A DNA stretch of 64,000 nt, taken from assembly GCA_023426125.1 (NCBI GenBank), contig JAFABI010000060.1, forward strand, positions 158,904-222,903, read 5' to 3'. The translations under genes were made by a program, and so were the position numbers. This DNA is from Bacillota bacterium (GTDB taxonomy: Bacteria > Bacillota > Clostridia > Acetivibrionales > DTU013). This document shows positions 25,983-34,509 of this stretch, in pieces. The first letter of the stretch is position 1; the number at the start of each line of letters is the position of its first letter. The notes beneath the pieces are model-generated. The model made no database searches. It was not told the origin of the DNA and saw only the letters and a program-made list of their open reading frames with translations.

Positions 25983-26132
25983 AATATTATTTCCGGCGAA
26001 CATGGGAATGGCCATGCAAAAATTCCTTTTCTGGAGAAGTCCATCGGAAAGGCACAGATAGAGCTGATGCATTCGATAAAAACGGCTTTTGACCCGAAGA
26101 ACCTGTTGAACCCGGGAAAAGTTGTGCGCTAA
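25983..26132 (+). pseudogene. Remnant of a GlcD-type FAD-linked oxidase, C-terminal end
   Basis: About 49 codons without a start translate to 'IISGEHGNGHAKIPF...' and end 'IKTAFDPKNLLNPGKVVR' plus stop. This is the exact C-terminal signature of FAD-linked oxidases (SGEHG, DP.N.LNPGK). An in-frame stop lies just upstream, so only the tail survives. Unrelated to the FAD oxidoreductase before it. Confidence 0.75.
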
Positions 26133-26180
26133 GTACAGCTCTACGTATATTCGTTATCAGATAAGTTTGGCATTAACTCG

Positions 26181-26225
26181 TCTGTATTGCGAGCGTAACA
26201 ATAGTGGAGCGTGGCAATCTTAAGC
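26181..26225. repeat. Family B repeat, partial
   Basis: TCTGTATTGCGAGCG...GGAGCGTGGCAATCT retains parts of the family B left arm. Confidence 0.45.
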
Positions 26226-26266
26226 GTAATTCTGGTTAAAAAGCTGAAATTGCTTCGTTGCAGGAT

Positions 26267-26373
26267 GGCACACACCACCAATGTGGAAACTCGTTTGTAG
26301 GGGCGGTCATTGGCCGTCCAGCAGCTGTTTAGCGCAGATTGCATTTGCGGACGTGCAATGCGCGCCCCTACAG
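26267..26373. repeat. Interspersed repeat family A, copy 4 (extended)
   Basis: The arms TGTAGGGGCGGTCATTGG and GTGCAATGCGCGCCCCTACA enclose a core shared with the copy at 32909-33013. The shared sequence also extends about 30 bases left (CACCACCA...TGGAAACTCGTT). Confidence 0.85.
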
Positions 26374-26516
26374 GATAGACGTTTCACAGCAATAACACAC
26401 GTGCTGGTTCACATTCCTTTTATTTTAAGAAATTCATTTATATTCCTATCTGGTAACTACTTATATGAAGCTATACAATCAATATCTTCAAAGCCTCCGG
26501 ATTTCCTGGGCCTGAG

Positions 26517-27251
26517 TCAGCCGCCGCGGAGCCGGATGCGCAGCACCTTCAGCACGAACCGGGGCAGATCCAGCATGCGTTTTGCACGCCTGGGCTCCTT
26601 ATAGAGCCGGAAAAGCCACTCAAAACCGCTTCTGCGCATGAATTCAGGCGCCAGGGCTACTGTCCCCGCAAGTACGTCGATAGTACCGCCTACGCCCGCG
26701 CAAATTTTCACCTTGAGCCTGTCTTTATTCCGGGCAATCCATTTTTCCTGTTTGGGTGCGCCCAGAGCCACCAGTAAGATGGCTGCACCTGATTTGTTGA
26801 TTTGTTCGATGATCCCATCTTCTTCGGTGTCTTTGAAATATCCGTTCCGGTAGCCTGCGATTTTTACGCCGGGATATTCGTTTATAATATTAACGGCAGC
26901 GGCCTCCGCTACTCCGGGTTTTGAGCCCAGCAGGAAGTAAGAGGCTTTACCCCGGGACAGGCCGGCAAAGGATCTTTTAACCAGGTCAATTCCTGAAACC
27001 TTTTCGGGAACCGGCCTTTGAAGGATTTTTGAAGCCAGTACCACGCCCGCTCCGTCTGCTGTCAACATATCGGCGCTGTTCAGAATTTCCTTTAATTCGG
27101 GATCCCTTTGCGCGGCCATCAATATCTCGGCATTTGGCGTATACAGGGTATGTACTTTTTCCTCCGACAGCCATTGATTCAATCTTTCAAAGGCTTCCTG
27201 CATTGTGATGCTGTCTACCTGGATACCTAGAATATCGGTTGTTTTTCTCAT
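26517..27251 (-). CDS. tagA: WecG/TagA/CpsF-family glycosyltransferase
   Basis: 244 residues, GT26 family. In teichoic-acid makers TagA adds ManNAc to undecaprenyl-PP-GlcNAc; WecG acts in enterobacterial antigen synthesis. Seen: 'LYTPNAEILMAA', 'TADGAGVV', 'ERVSGIDL'-like (EKVSGIDLV), 'VALGAPKQEKWI', 'AGVGGTIDVLAG' and the C-terminal 'FEWLFRLYKEPRRAKRM', which mediates membrane association. The catalytic Asp is in 'ADGAG'. Single gene on the minus strand, divergent from yitT. Acceptor glycan unknown. Confidence 0.92.
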   Translation of the reverse strand: MRKTTDILGIQVDSITMQEAFERLNQWLSEEKVHTLYTPNAEILMAAQRDPELKEILNSADMLTADGAGVVLASKILQRPVPEKVSGIDLVKRSFAGLSRGKASYFLLGSKPGVAEAAAVNIINEYPGVKIAGYRNGYFKDTEEDGIIEQINKSGAAILLVALGAPKQEKWIARNKDRLKVKICAGVGGTIDVLAGTVALAPEFMRRSGFEWLFRLYKEPRRAKRMLDLPRFVLKVLRIRLRGG

Positions 27252-27271
27252 AATAAGTCTCCATGACCATT

Positions 27272-27371
27272 CGTACTACAGCGAAAACTTCACTTTTAAA
27301 ATTGCATTTATGTGCCTTGCAGAAATATCGCAAATGCCTTAATGCGCAATTTCTGCAAGGATAATTCGGTA
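27272..27371. repeat. Interspersed repeat family C, copy 1
   Basis: TACTACAGCGAAAACTTCA, then an inverted pair CCTTGCAGAAAT/ATTTCTGCAAGG and ATAATTCGG. Related copies at 35411-35508 and 55481-55570, plus a weak one at 33786-33862. It fills the tagA-yitT gap. Confidence 0.7.
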
Positions 27372-27488
27372 GTTTCCGCTGGAGTATTTGATATATAAAG
27401 TTTATTTTATCGTTCTCTTTTTGTCAATATTTCTGCTAATTTGGGCATGATAATTGCATACGCAAAAGATACTGGCTGTGGAGGTTTT

Positions 27489-28382
27489 ATGGGACGTTTC
27501 GCGGGATTCTTCAAGAGCTGGGGGGATTATTTGTGGATCATACTGGGCTCGATTATAACTGCGGCTGCAATTAATATTTTTCTTGTTCCATATAAGATTG
27601 CGCCCGGCGGGGTGACAGGCATTGCAACCGTTGTATATTATCTCAGCGGAGAGAGGTTCCCTGTCGGCGTCACCATGCTTGCACTTAACGTACCGCTTTT
27701 TATCATGGGGATGCGGTTTATCGGCGGGAAATTCATACTCAGAACACTTTTTAGCACAATCTTCCTTTCAGTGGTCATCGACGTTTCGGAGCCTGTGACT
27801 ACATATTTCGCCGATATTTACCTTACAAAAGCCGAAAGTATTTCCTCCAGCCCCGATCTATTGCTGTATTCCATCTTCGGCGGATTTTTCATGGGCCTTG
27901 GGCTGGGTTTTGTTTTCAGGTCGGGTGCCACCACGGGCGGTACCGATCTTGCGGCAAGAATCGTCCACCATTTCATTCCGCAGCTTACCATGGGCCAGCT
28001 GCTGCTGGTTATCGATTCGACAGTAATCCTGTTTGCGGCAATAGCTTTCAACAGCTTCCTCCTGGCGCTTTACGCAATTTTATCCCTCTATCTCTCCACA
28101 AAAGTGATCGATGCAATCCTGGAAGGCGTAAATTTTGCAAAAGCGGTCTACATCATTTCCGGAAAGCCGGATGAAATAGCGCAAAGAATAATGACGGACC
28201 TGGACAGAGGTGTGACGGCGCTAAAAGGCGTCGGAATGTATTCGGGCAAGGAGAAAACCGTTCTCTATTGCGTGCTGCATCGAGGACAGATGCAGCAGTT
28301 GAAGGAACTGGTTACGAAAGCCGACCCTGATGCGTTTGTGATTTTAACGGACGTAAGGGAAGTTCTCGGAGAAGGGTTCTGA
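27489..28382 (+). CDS. yitT: YitT-family membrane protein
   Basis: 297 residues from ATG 27489 (GGAGG four bases upstream; the frame opens at TTG 27441). Five or six membrane helices with 'IAPGGVTGIATVVYYL' and 'GATTGGTDLAARIV', then a cytoplasmic DUF2179 domain ending 'DPDAFVILTDVREVLGEGF'. Widely conserved in Firmicutes; biochemical role unresolved. Single gene; transketolase follows with its own promoter. Confidence 0.9.
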   Translation: MGRFAGFFKSWGDYLWIILGSIITAAAINIFLVPYKIAPGGVTGIATVVYYLSGERFPVGVTMLALNVPLFIMGMRFIGGKFILRTLFSTIFLSVVIDVSEPVTTYFADIYLTKAESISSSPDLLLYSIFGGFFMGLGLGFVFRSGATTGGTDLAARIVHHFIPQLTMGQLLLVIDSTVILFAAIAFNSFLLALYAILSLYLSTKVIDAILEGVNFAKAVYIISGKPDEIAQRIMTDLDRGVTALKGVGMYSGKEKTVLYCVLHRGQMQQLKELVTKADPDAFVILTDVREVLGEGF

Positions 28383-28499
28383 GATTTACACTTCTTGCAC
28401 GGGTATACGATTGTTTTTGCAAGCGACTTCATTTCCAAGTTGAAAAAGAGACCGGATTCATACTTCATACCTGAAGGAATGTTAATTTTCTATCATACT

Positions 28500-28529
28500 T
28501 GGTATGGACTTACCAAATCCGATATAGTA
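28500..28529 (+). promoter_or_regulatory. Transketolase promoter with inverted repeat
   Basis: TTGGTA, 18 bases, TATAGT. The -35 is the left half of a perfect inverted repeat TTGGTA-N6-TACCAA (28500-28517), a possible operator. Confidence 0.5.
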
Positions 28530-28567
28530 TACTGTTGTATGAATTCATAAATTAAGGAGTTGCAACA

Positions 28568-29413
28568 ATGGAAAAAAAGAAGATCGGCAGTTTAAAAAAG
28601 CAAGCAACCTTGATAAGAAAGCATATAATTGATGAGGTATATAGCGCTGCGTCAGGCCATCCGGGCGGATCACTCTCCTGTACCGACATACTTACGGTTC
28701 TATATTTCCATGAAATGAAGGTTGACGTTAATAACCCCAAATGGGCGGACAGGGACAGGTTCGTGCTGTCAAAGGGGCATTGTGCACCGGCGCTTTACGG
28801 CACTCTCGCCGAAAAAGGCTTTTTCCCCGCAGAAGAACTGGTGAAATTCAGAAATATTGAGAGCTATTTGCAGGGACACCCCAGTATGAAGGATGTTCCG
28901 GGGGTGGACATGTCTACCGGTTCTCTCGGACAGGGTATTTCCGCTGCAGTAGGAATGGCCCTTGCTGCAAAACTGGACAAGAAAGACTATAGAGTATACG
29001 CAATCCTTGGAGACGGAGAGATTCAGGAAGGGCAGGTTTGGGAGGCATGTATGTCCGCAGCCCACTATAAGCTTGACAATCTGACGGCATTCCTGGATCA
29101 CAACGGACTGCAGATCGATGGAAAAATAACCGATGTCATGTCTCCGGAGGTAGTTGAGGATAAATTCAGGGCTTTTGGCTGGAAGGTCATCAACGTAAAC
29201 GGACATGATTATATCCAGATCAATGAAGCCATCCAGGAAGCAAAGAAAACCAAAGGCGCGCCTGTCATGGTAGTTGCCGATACGATAAAGGGCAAGGGAG
29301 TATCCTTTATGGAGAATGCCGCAGGATGGCACGGTTCGGCTCCCAACAAAGAGCAAAGAGATCAGGCCATTGCGGAGCTGGATGCATTTATAGCAAAATT
29401 GGAGGTAGAATGA
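28568..29413 (+). CDS. tktA: Transketolase, N-terminal (TPP-binding) subunit
   Basis: 281 residues, the first half of a split transketolase that moves C2 units between pentose and other sugar phosphates. It has the invariant His region 'ASGHPGGSLSCTD', 'KGHCAPALYGTLAEKG' and the TPP motif beginning 'GDGEIQEGQVWEACM'. AAGGAG before the ATG. It ends one base before the partner gene. Split transketolases are common in Clostridia and Archaea. Confidence 0.95.
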   Translation: MEKKKIGSLKKQATLIRKHIIDEVYSAASGHPGGSLSCTDILTVLYFHEMKVDVNNPKWADRDRFVLSKGHCAPALYGTLAEKGFFPAEELVKFRNIESYLQGHPSMKDVPGVDMSTGSLGQGISAAVGMALAAKLDKKDYRVYAILGDGEIQEGQVWEACMSAAHYKLDNLTAFLDHNGLQIDGKITDVMSPEVVEDKFRAFGWKVINVNGHDYIQINEAIQEAKKTKGAPVMVVADTIKGKGVSFMENAAGWHGSAPNKEQRDQAIAELDAFIAKLEVE

Positions 29414-29414
29414 T

Positions 29415-30353
29415 ATGGCAAACATTGCAACGAGAGAAGCTTACGGAAGCGCCCTTGCGGAATTCGGCGGCGACCAGAGGATCGTGGTCCTTGACGCGGA
29501 CCTTTCAAAATCAACAAAAACCGACACCTTTAAAAAGCAATATCCGGAACGGTTCATCAATATGGGCATCGCAGAAGGCAACATGATGGCGGTTGCCGCC
29601 GGCCTGTCCACCTGCGGCAAGATTGTGTTTGCATCGTCCTTTGCCGTATTTGCAGCCGAAAGAGCCTGTGAGCAGGTTCGCAATTCCATCTGCTACCCCA
29701 AACTCAATGTAAAAATAGGGGCAACCCATGCGGGAATTTCCGTCGGTGAAGACGGAGCTTCGCATCAGGCTGTCGAAGATATCGCGATTATGCGTTCCCT
29801 GGCAAACATGGTTGTCCTGAGCCCGGCAGACGCAGTGGAAACCCGCCATGCGGTCAAAGCGGCGATCGAACATGACGGACCGGTTTATTTGAGGCTTGGC
29901 CGTCTGGGCGTACCCGCAATCTATGAGGAAAGCAATTTCCAATTCCAGCTTGGCAAAGGTATTACTGTTTCCGAAGGAAATGATGTGACAATCATCGCTA
30001 CCGGATTAATGCTCTATACGGCAATTGAAGCCGGGAAGATTCTTGCAGAGGAAGGAATCAAGGCAAGAATCGTTGACATCCATACAATCAAGCCCATTGA
30101 CACAGACATCATTGTTAAGGCTGCGAAGGAAACCGGTGCGATTGTTACCGTTGAAGAGCATAATATTATAGGGGGACTTGGAAGCGCTGTTGCTGAAGTC
30201 GTGGTACAGAACTATCCTGCTCCGGTAAAAATCGTGGGATTGAAGGATACCTTCGGCAGATCCGGCAAGCCCTATCAGCTCCTTGAATACTTCGGCCTCA
30301 CGGCGAAGAACATCGCTGAAAACGCCAAAGAAGCCATAAAGATGAAAAAATAA
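29415..30353 (+). CDS. tktB: Transketolase, C-terminal subunit
   Basis: 312 residues: the pyrimidine-binding domain ('DADLSKSTKT', 'INMGIAEGNMMAVAAGLS' with the catalytic Glu) and the C-terminal domain ('VDIHTIKPIDTDIIVKAAKETGAIVTVEEHNIIGG'). Works with the preceding subunit as an alpha2beta2-type enzyme. A strong terminator at 30388 closes the operon. Confidence 0.95.
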   Translation: MANIATREAYGSALAEFGGDQRIVVLDADLSKSTKTDTFKKQYPERFINMGIAEGNMMAVAAGLSTCGKIVFASSFAVFAAERACEQVRNSICYPKLNVKIGATHAGISVGEDGASHQAVEDIAIMRSLANMVVLSPADAVETRHAVKAAIEHDGPVYLRLGRLGVPAIYEESNFQFQLGKGITVSEGNDVTIIATGLMLYTAIEAGKILAEEGIKARIVDIHTIKPIDTDIIVKAAKETGAIVTVEEHNIIGGLGSAVAEVVVQNYPAPVKIVGLKDTFGRSGKPYQLLEYFGLTAKNIAENAKEAIKMKK

Positions 30354-30387
30354 GATAAATCCCTGCAATTTTTCATAATAGAGCGAT

Positions 30388-30424
30388 AAAAGATGGGTTT
30401 TTTGAGGAAAATCCATCTTTTTTT
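30388..30424 (+). terminator. Terminator of the transketolase operon
   Basis: AAAGATGG...CCATCTTT stem extended by TTTT/AAAA, followed by TTTT. Confidence 0.85.
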
Positions 30425-30579
30425 CATATTGATTTATATCGTGGATTGTTATAATATAGTTTGTAGAGCGACGGTCTATGTTTGGGATGAATTGCGAGAT
30501 AAGTTCTTAGCCATACGGATCAGACTTATTGCCGGATTGGACCGTAATAATAATTATAAAAGATGTGGAGGAGTTTATT

Positions 30580-31203
30580 ATGTCAGGGAATTATAATGCC
30601 TATCCCTTTGGAAGGTGGTTGAAGTGGGGAATTGCAATACTCATCGTAGTAATACTGGTTATATCTTCAGTTTCCTCCTATAACGGACTGGTGGAAGCGG
30701 ATCAGGCTGTTCAGAAACAGTGGAGCGAAGTAGAAAACAAAATGCAAAGAAGGGCGGATGTAATCGTTAATCTTGCCGCTGTGGTACAGGAAGCGGAAAA
30801 GCATGAAGAAAAGGTGTTTGGAGCAATTGCGGCAGCCAGGTCCAGCGCGGAGGCAGCGAAAGCTATTTTGAACGATGAAACCGAAGATATACAGCGCAAG
30901 CTGGATGCAAACAACAACCTTACCGAAGTATTAAGGAGCATCAGCGTGGTTGTCGAAGCATACCCGGAGCTTAAATCCAATGATCAGTTCGCAATGCTGG
31001 GGGAAGAAATCACCGGCTCGGAAAACAGAGTATCAACGGAGAGAGGACGATTCATTACGGCTGTTCAGGAGTATAACCTGAAAATAAAGAGATTCCCGGG
31101 AAATATTTTTGCAGGCCTTGCAGGCTTTGGCCCCAAGGATTATTACAAAGCGGAGGAAGGCGCCCAACAGGCTCCGGATCTCAATAAATTGTTCAACGAA
31201 TAG
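30580..31203 (+). CDS. lemA: LemA family protein
   Basis: 207 residues from ATG 30580 (GGAGGAG upstream; the frame extends further but without similarity). One N-terminal membrane helix 'GIAILIVVILVISSVSSYNGLV', then the helical-bundle LemA domain with 'QWSEVENKMQRRADVI' and a tail 'FNEFV..'-like region seen here as 'YNLKIKRFPGNIFAGLAGF'. LemA proteins are anchored at the membrane with the domain usually outside; function poorly known. It is followed after 17 bases by a TPM-domain protein, a widely conserved pairing. Confidence 0.93.
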   Translation: MSGNYNAYPFGRWLKWGIAILIVVILVISSVSSYNGLVEADQAVQKQWSEVENKMQRRADVIVNLAAVVQEAEKHEEKVFGAIAAARSSAEAAKAILNDETEDIQRKLDANNNLTEVLRSISVVVEAYPELKSNDQFAMLGEEITGSENRVSTERGRFITAVQEYNLKIKRFPGNIFAGLAGFGPKDYYKAEEGAQQAPDLNKLFNE

Positions 31204-31220
31204 CAAAGGGGGAGGCTTGA

Positions 31221-32060
31221 TTGAAAAAGCTGATTGTTCTTTTGACAGCATTGGTGCTCGTACTGTCTTTGGCAGCTTTCCCTGTGACGGCTGCCGATGA
31301 TTATCCTGAGCCGACCCGGGAGTTCTATGTTAACGACTTTGCCAATCAATTGAACCAATATACCGAAAGCAAGATCAACAACCTGGGCAGGCAGCTTGAG
31401 GATAAAACAGGAGCCCAGGTTGTCCTGGTTACCATCGACTCCTTGAATGGAAAGGATCTTGAGACTTATTCCATCGAGCTGGCGATGAAGTGGGGGATCG
31501 GTAAGAAACAGGACGATAACGGAGTTTTAATCCTGTTTTCAAAGGCGGAGCGGCAATTAAGGATTGAGGTCGGATATGGCCTGGAAGGTGCGCTTCCTGA
31601 CAGCAGGGCTGCCCGGATAAGAGAAGATTACATTAAACCCTATACGGCCGAACCGAAAAATGATTTTGACAGCGGTCTTTTTAACGGCTATCAGGCAATT
31701 GTCAATGAGGTGGCCAGGGAATATGGTGTGAAAATTGATGCCGTTACCGGTGGGACAAACAAGACTCCCGAAACCCCACAGCCTTCACGGCCTTATACAA
31801 GTGAGCGGGGAAGCTCTGGTTTTGCGATTGTTCTTGTTATCCTGTTTTTAATCGCCGACGGTATTTTCTTTAAGTTCAGGATAACCTCCATGCTGATCCG
31901 GATTGCCTTTTTAAGCAGCTTCTTCCGCGGAGGCGGCCGAGGAGGAGGTCGAGGCGGCTGGGGTGGCGGCGGAGGCTGGGGCGGCGGAGGCGGCTTCGGT
32001 GGAGGTTCATCCGGCGGCGGTGGAAGATTTGGCGGCGGCGGAAGCAGCGGAGGTATATGA
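31221..32060 (+). CDS. TPM-domain (YgcG-like) membrane protein with Gly-rich tail
   Basis: 279 residues, TTG start with GGGGGAGG upstream. Signal peptide (1-24), TPM phosphatase-like domain (about 34-165, 'FYVNDFANQLNQYTESKINNL', 'VEVGYGLEGALPD'-like), one membrane helix at about 195-225 and a C-terminal tail of some 45 residues made almost entirely of Gly with Arg, Trp and Ser. Gly-rich ends are usual in the YgcG group. Coupled with LemA; probably an envelope complex. Confidence 0.9.
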   Translation: MKKLIVLLTALVLVLSLAAFPVTAADDYPEPTREFYVNDFANQLNQYTESKINNLGRQLEDKTGAQVVLVTIDSLNGKDLETYSIELAMKWGIGKKQDDNGVLILFSKAERQLRIEVGYGLEGALPDSRAARIREDYIKPYTAEPKNDFDSGLFNGYQAIVNEVAREYGVKIDAVTGGTNKTPETPQPSRPYTSERGSSGFAIVLVILFLIADGIFFKFRITSMLIRIAFLSSFFRGGGRGGGRGGWGGGGGWGGGGGFGGGSSGGGGRFGGGGSSGGI

Positions 32061-32084
32061 TAAAAGAAAAAATAAGCATTAGCA

Positions 32085-32114
32085 TTGACTGACGGTTGTC
32101 CGCTGTGCTAATAT
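32085..32114 (+). promoter_or_regulatory. ribU promoter
   Basis: TTGACT, 18 bases, TAATAT, ending about 20 bases before the FMN riboswitch. Confidence 0.6.
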
Positions 32115-32132
32115 TATGCTATAAACTGAATA

Positions 32133-32255
32133 TGATCTTCAGGGCAGGGTGAAATTCCCGATCGGCGGTAATATGGCAGCAGCCATTAGCCCGCGAGCGA
32201 AAGCAGACCCGGTATGATTCCGGGGCCGACAGTAAAGTCTGGATGGAAGAAGATG
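32133..32255 (+). ncRNA. FMN riboswitch (RFN element)
   Basis: The conserved blocks are present in order: ATCTTCAGGGCAGGGTGAAA-TTCCC, GGCGGTAA, AGCCCGCGAGC, GCAGACCCGGT, TTCCGGGGCCGACAGTAAAG and CTGGATGGAAGAAGAT. The ends ATCTTC and GAAGAT pair as stem P1. It senses flavin mononucleotide and, with the terminator that follows, shuts off ribU when FMN is plentiful. Confidence 0.97.
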
Positions 32256-32275
32256 TTTGTTGCGCGAGCGCTTAC

Positions 32276-32312
32276 ATTCCCTGGAGTTATTATCCAGGGA
32301 ATTTTTATTTTG
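32276..32312 (+). terminator. Riboswitch expression-platform terminator
   Basis: ATTCCCTGGA/TCCAGGGAAT perfect stem, short loop, then TTTTATTTT. Located between the FMN aptamer and the ribU start. Confidence 0.9.
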
Positions 32313-32326
32313 AAAGGGTGATTTTT

Positions 32327-32872
32327 TTGGCAACAAAAAAAACAAGAGTACTGGTAATGATCGGAGCGTTGTCCGCATTGGGGTGGGTGCTGATGGCGCT
32401 GGAATTTCCACTTTTTATCTATTTTCCGTCGTATCTGAAGATGGACTTCAGCGATATTCCTGCCATCCTGGGTGGAATAGCGTTTGGTCCGCTTGCCGGC
32501 GTAGCGGTTGAATTCATTAAGAATTTGCTGCACTTTTTCACAATGACCAAAGAAGGCGGAATCGGTGAAATTGCGAATTTCTTTGCAGGAGTGGGCTTAC
32601 TGGTACCGATAGCCATAATAGCCAGAAGGAACATAAAAAAATTGGTATTGGGCAATGTCATTGGCGTACTGTCAATGACCGTTATAGCAAATCTGGTCAA
32701 TTATTTTATCACGCTCCCCCTGTATATGAACAATCCGCCGAAGGAAGTGATATGGACCACCATCCTGACTATTCTTGTGCCCTTCAACCTGGTGAAGGGA
32801 GTAATCGTAGCAGTTGTTGTAATCATCCTCCATGCGACACTGAAAAAAGTGATTGAAAAATACAAAATATGA
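32327..32872 (+). CDS. ribU: Riboflavin transporter, ECF S component
   Basis: 181 residues from TTG 32327 (AAAGGGTGA upstream), about six membrane helices. It has the family segments 'ALGWVLMALEFPLFIYFPSYLKMDFSDIP' in form, 'GPLAGVAVEFIKNLLHF' and 'GIGEIANFFAG'. Binds riboflavin and docks with a shared EcfT/EcfA module (an ecfT lies at the left window edge). Control by the FMN riboswitch supports the substrate. Confidence 0.95.
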   Translation: MATKKTRVLVMIGALSALGWVLMALEFPLFIYFPSYLKMDFSDIPAILGGIAFGPLAGVAVEFIKNLLHFFTMTKEGGIGEIANFFAGVGLLVPIAIIARRNIKKLVLGNVIGVLSMTVIANLVNYFITLPLYMNNPPKEVIWTTILTILVPFNLVKGVIVAVVVIILHATLKKVIEKYKI

Positions 32873-32908
32873 GATTGCCACGCTAGCACTCGCAATCTGT
32901 CACGTGAC

Positions 32909-33013
32909 GGCACACCACCAGTATGGAAACTCGTTTGTAGGGGCGGCCATTGGCCGTCCGGCTGCTGTTTGACGTAGATTGCATTTGCGGACGCGCAGTG
33001 CGCGCCTCTACAG
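32909..33013. repeat. Interspersed repeat family A, copy 5 (extended)
   Basis: Near-identical over about 105 bases to the copy at 26267-26373, including the flank CACCACCA...ATGGAAACTCGTT and the arms TGTAGGGGCGGCCATTGG and GTGCGCGCCTCTACAG. Confidence 0.85.
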
Positions 33014-33049
33014 GATAGGAGTTGCACGTGACTATCCAGGTATCCCGGT

Positions 33050-33147
33050 TGTCATTGCGAGGAGCAAAGCGACGTGGCAATCTCTGCTTCTGACTGAGAT
33101 AGCATTTATTAGATTGCCGCGCTCCACTTCGTTTCGCTCGCAATGAC
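33050..33147. repeat. Interspersed repeat family B, best copy
   Basis: TGTCATTGCGAGGAGCAAAG...GACGTGGCAATCT at one end and AGATTGCCGCGCTCC...TTTCGCTCGCAATGACA at the other form long imperfect inverted ends. Together with the family A copy it fills the 402-base gap after ribU. Confidence 0.85.
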
Positions 33148-33274
33148 AGTACCTGAATAGTCACAGTTTCACAGCAATGACAAATTGCGTATTGAAGATT
33201 TTTTATTGTCAAATTGCAGTTTTTTGTATACAATCATAGTATGCACAAGCATTGCATGATAAGGAGCAGGTAAA

Positions 33275-33754
33275 ATGAGGTATGTGATTCGTCAGAAAAT
33301 TTTTTCACTGGGGGACAGCTTCACGATTAAGGATGAATACGGCAATGATATTTTTGTTGTCCGACAGCAGCTGCTATCTTTTGGCAAAAAGCTCAGAATC
33401 TACGATTTATTGGATAATGAGCTTTGCTATATTGAGCAAAGGCTTTTCAAATTCATGCCCGAATACGATATCTACTTTGCCGGAAGCCTTGTGGCCAATG
33501 TAAAAAAGAAATTTGCCTTTTTTAAAAATGATTTTGTGATTACCAGTCCTGAAGGCCAGTATTATGTACAGGGTGACATTTGGGCCCGCGAATTTGAATT
33601 GTATAAGGACAACGGCCTTGTTGCCCATATTTCCAAGTCGTTTTTCTCTTTCAGCGATACTTACGGCGTGGATATTGACGACAGCATTGATCAGGTACGG
33701 ACGCTGGCACTGGCAATCGTTATCGATATGATCTGCCATGATGACAATCATTAG
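33275..33754 (+). CDS. LURP-one-related (tubby-like C2 fold) protein
   Basis: 159 residues. The repeating beta pattern 'YVIRQKIFSLGDSFTIKDEYGNDIFVVRQ...GKKLRIYD' is typical of LURP-one/YxjI proteins, whose barrel resembles the tubby and scramblase domains. AAGGAGCAGG before the ATG. Cytoplasmic; function in bacteria unknown. Single gene. Confidence 0.85.
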   Translation: MRYVIRQKIFSLGDSFTIKDEYGNDIFVVRQQLLSFGKKLRIYDLLDNELCYIEQRLFKFMPEYDIYFAGSLVANVKKKFAFFKNDFVITSPEGQYYVQGDIWAREFELYKDNGLVAHISKSFFSFSDTYGVDIDDSIDQVRTLALAIVIDMICHDDNH

Positions 33755-33785
33755 TATAACAGAGCAAGCTATACTGATTGATCGA

Positions 33786-33862
33786 CATTTATGCGCTGCG
33801 TAGAAATATTGCAAACGCTTTAAAGTGCTATTCCTGCGTGGATTATTTATTAGGTTGCGTCC
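33786..33862. repeat. Interspersed repeat family C, weak copy
   Basis: TTATGCGCTGCGTAGAAATATTGCAAACGCTTTAA... followed by TTCCTGCGTGGATTATTTATTAGG resembles the core of family C copy 1 with many changes. Confidence 0.4.
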
Positions 33863-33864
33863 AG

Positions 33865-34509
33865 CTATTTGTATCTCAGTGAGAAAGAGATGATATCCTC
33901 CGGATCAATGCCTTTATTTTTTATGTCGACGGCCAGCTTTATATATTTTTCGTTCCGGGGATCCATTACGAAATCATACATATCGCCTGTAAGGTGATAT
34001 GCGAAGGTATCTTGATGTGCTTTCTTATAGATGTCCCTTTCAGCCAGCAGGTTTTCTTTGGAGTTCATCATAAAGAAGAAATCGGGGCCGACTTCTGCAT
34101 AGGTCGACAAAAGCCTGATTCTTTGAGGCGTTGGCGAAACTTTTCCGGAAGCCAGGTTCTCCAGATATTCCGGCGAGAACAGATCGTTGTAGCCGGATGG
34201 AAAGTTTAACTTGCGGGCGATGTCGGAGGATAATTCCTCAAAGCTCATGTCGCCCCGCAGCAATGTAATATTGGCGCCGCGAAAGTGTTTCTCACCTGTT
34301 GTACGCTCATCCGTCCTGCCTATGAGATAATCCACAGTCACCCCGAAAAAATCCGCGAACCTTTTCTGCATGTCTACGTCAGGGGTTCTGTAATTGGTCA
34401 CATATCCGTTTAATGTGGATACCTTTATGCCGAATAGTTCTGCAAATTGCTTTTGTTCCATTCCACGTTCCGCAATGAGGTATCTCAGTCTGTCCCCAAT
34501 CGTTGCCAC
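33865..34509 (-). CDS. XRE-family transcriptional regulator
   Basis: 214 residues. Residues 5-60 are a Cro/C1-type helix-turn-helix ('IGDRLRYLIAERGMEQKQFAELFGIKVSTLNGYVTNYRTP', then 'FFGVTVDYLIGRTDE'). The rest is a long C-terminal region without a known effector fold, which includes a second segment 'FSPEYLENLASGKVSPTPQRI' that looks like another degenerate helix-turn-helix. Upstream are tandem TTGACA elements and the palindrome AGTATACT, suggesting self-regulation. Targets unknown. Confidence 0.85.
   Translation of the reverse strand: MATIGDRLRYLIAERGMEQKQFAELFGIKVSTLNGYVTNYRTPDVDMQKRFADFFGVTVDYLIGRTDERTTGEKHFRGANITLLRGDMSFEELSSDIARKLNFPSGYNDLFSPEYLENLASGKVSPTPQRIRLLSTYAEVGPDFFFMMNSKENLLAERDIYKKAHQDTFAYHLTGDMYDFVMDPRNEKYIKLAVDIKNKGIDPEDIISFSLRYK

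Noticed and set aside
28568..30353. Broken transketolase gene
   Set aside because: Two separate subunits with own start codons and ribosome sites are the normal split form in Clostridia.
30393..30596. 67-codon frame after the transketolase operon
   Set aside because: It starts inside the terminator and overlaps the lemA start; no ribosome site.
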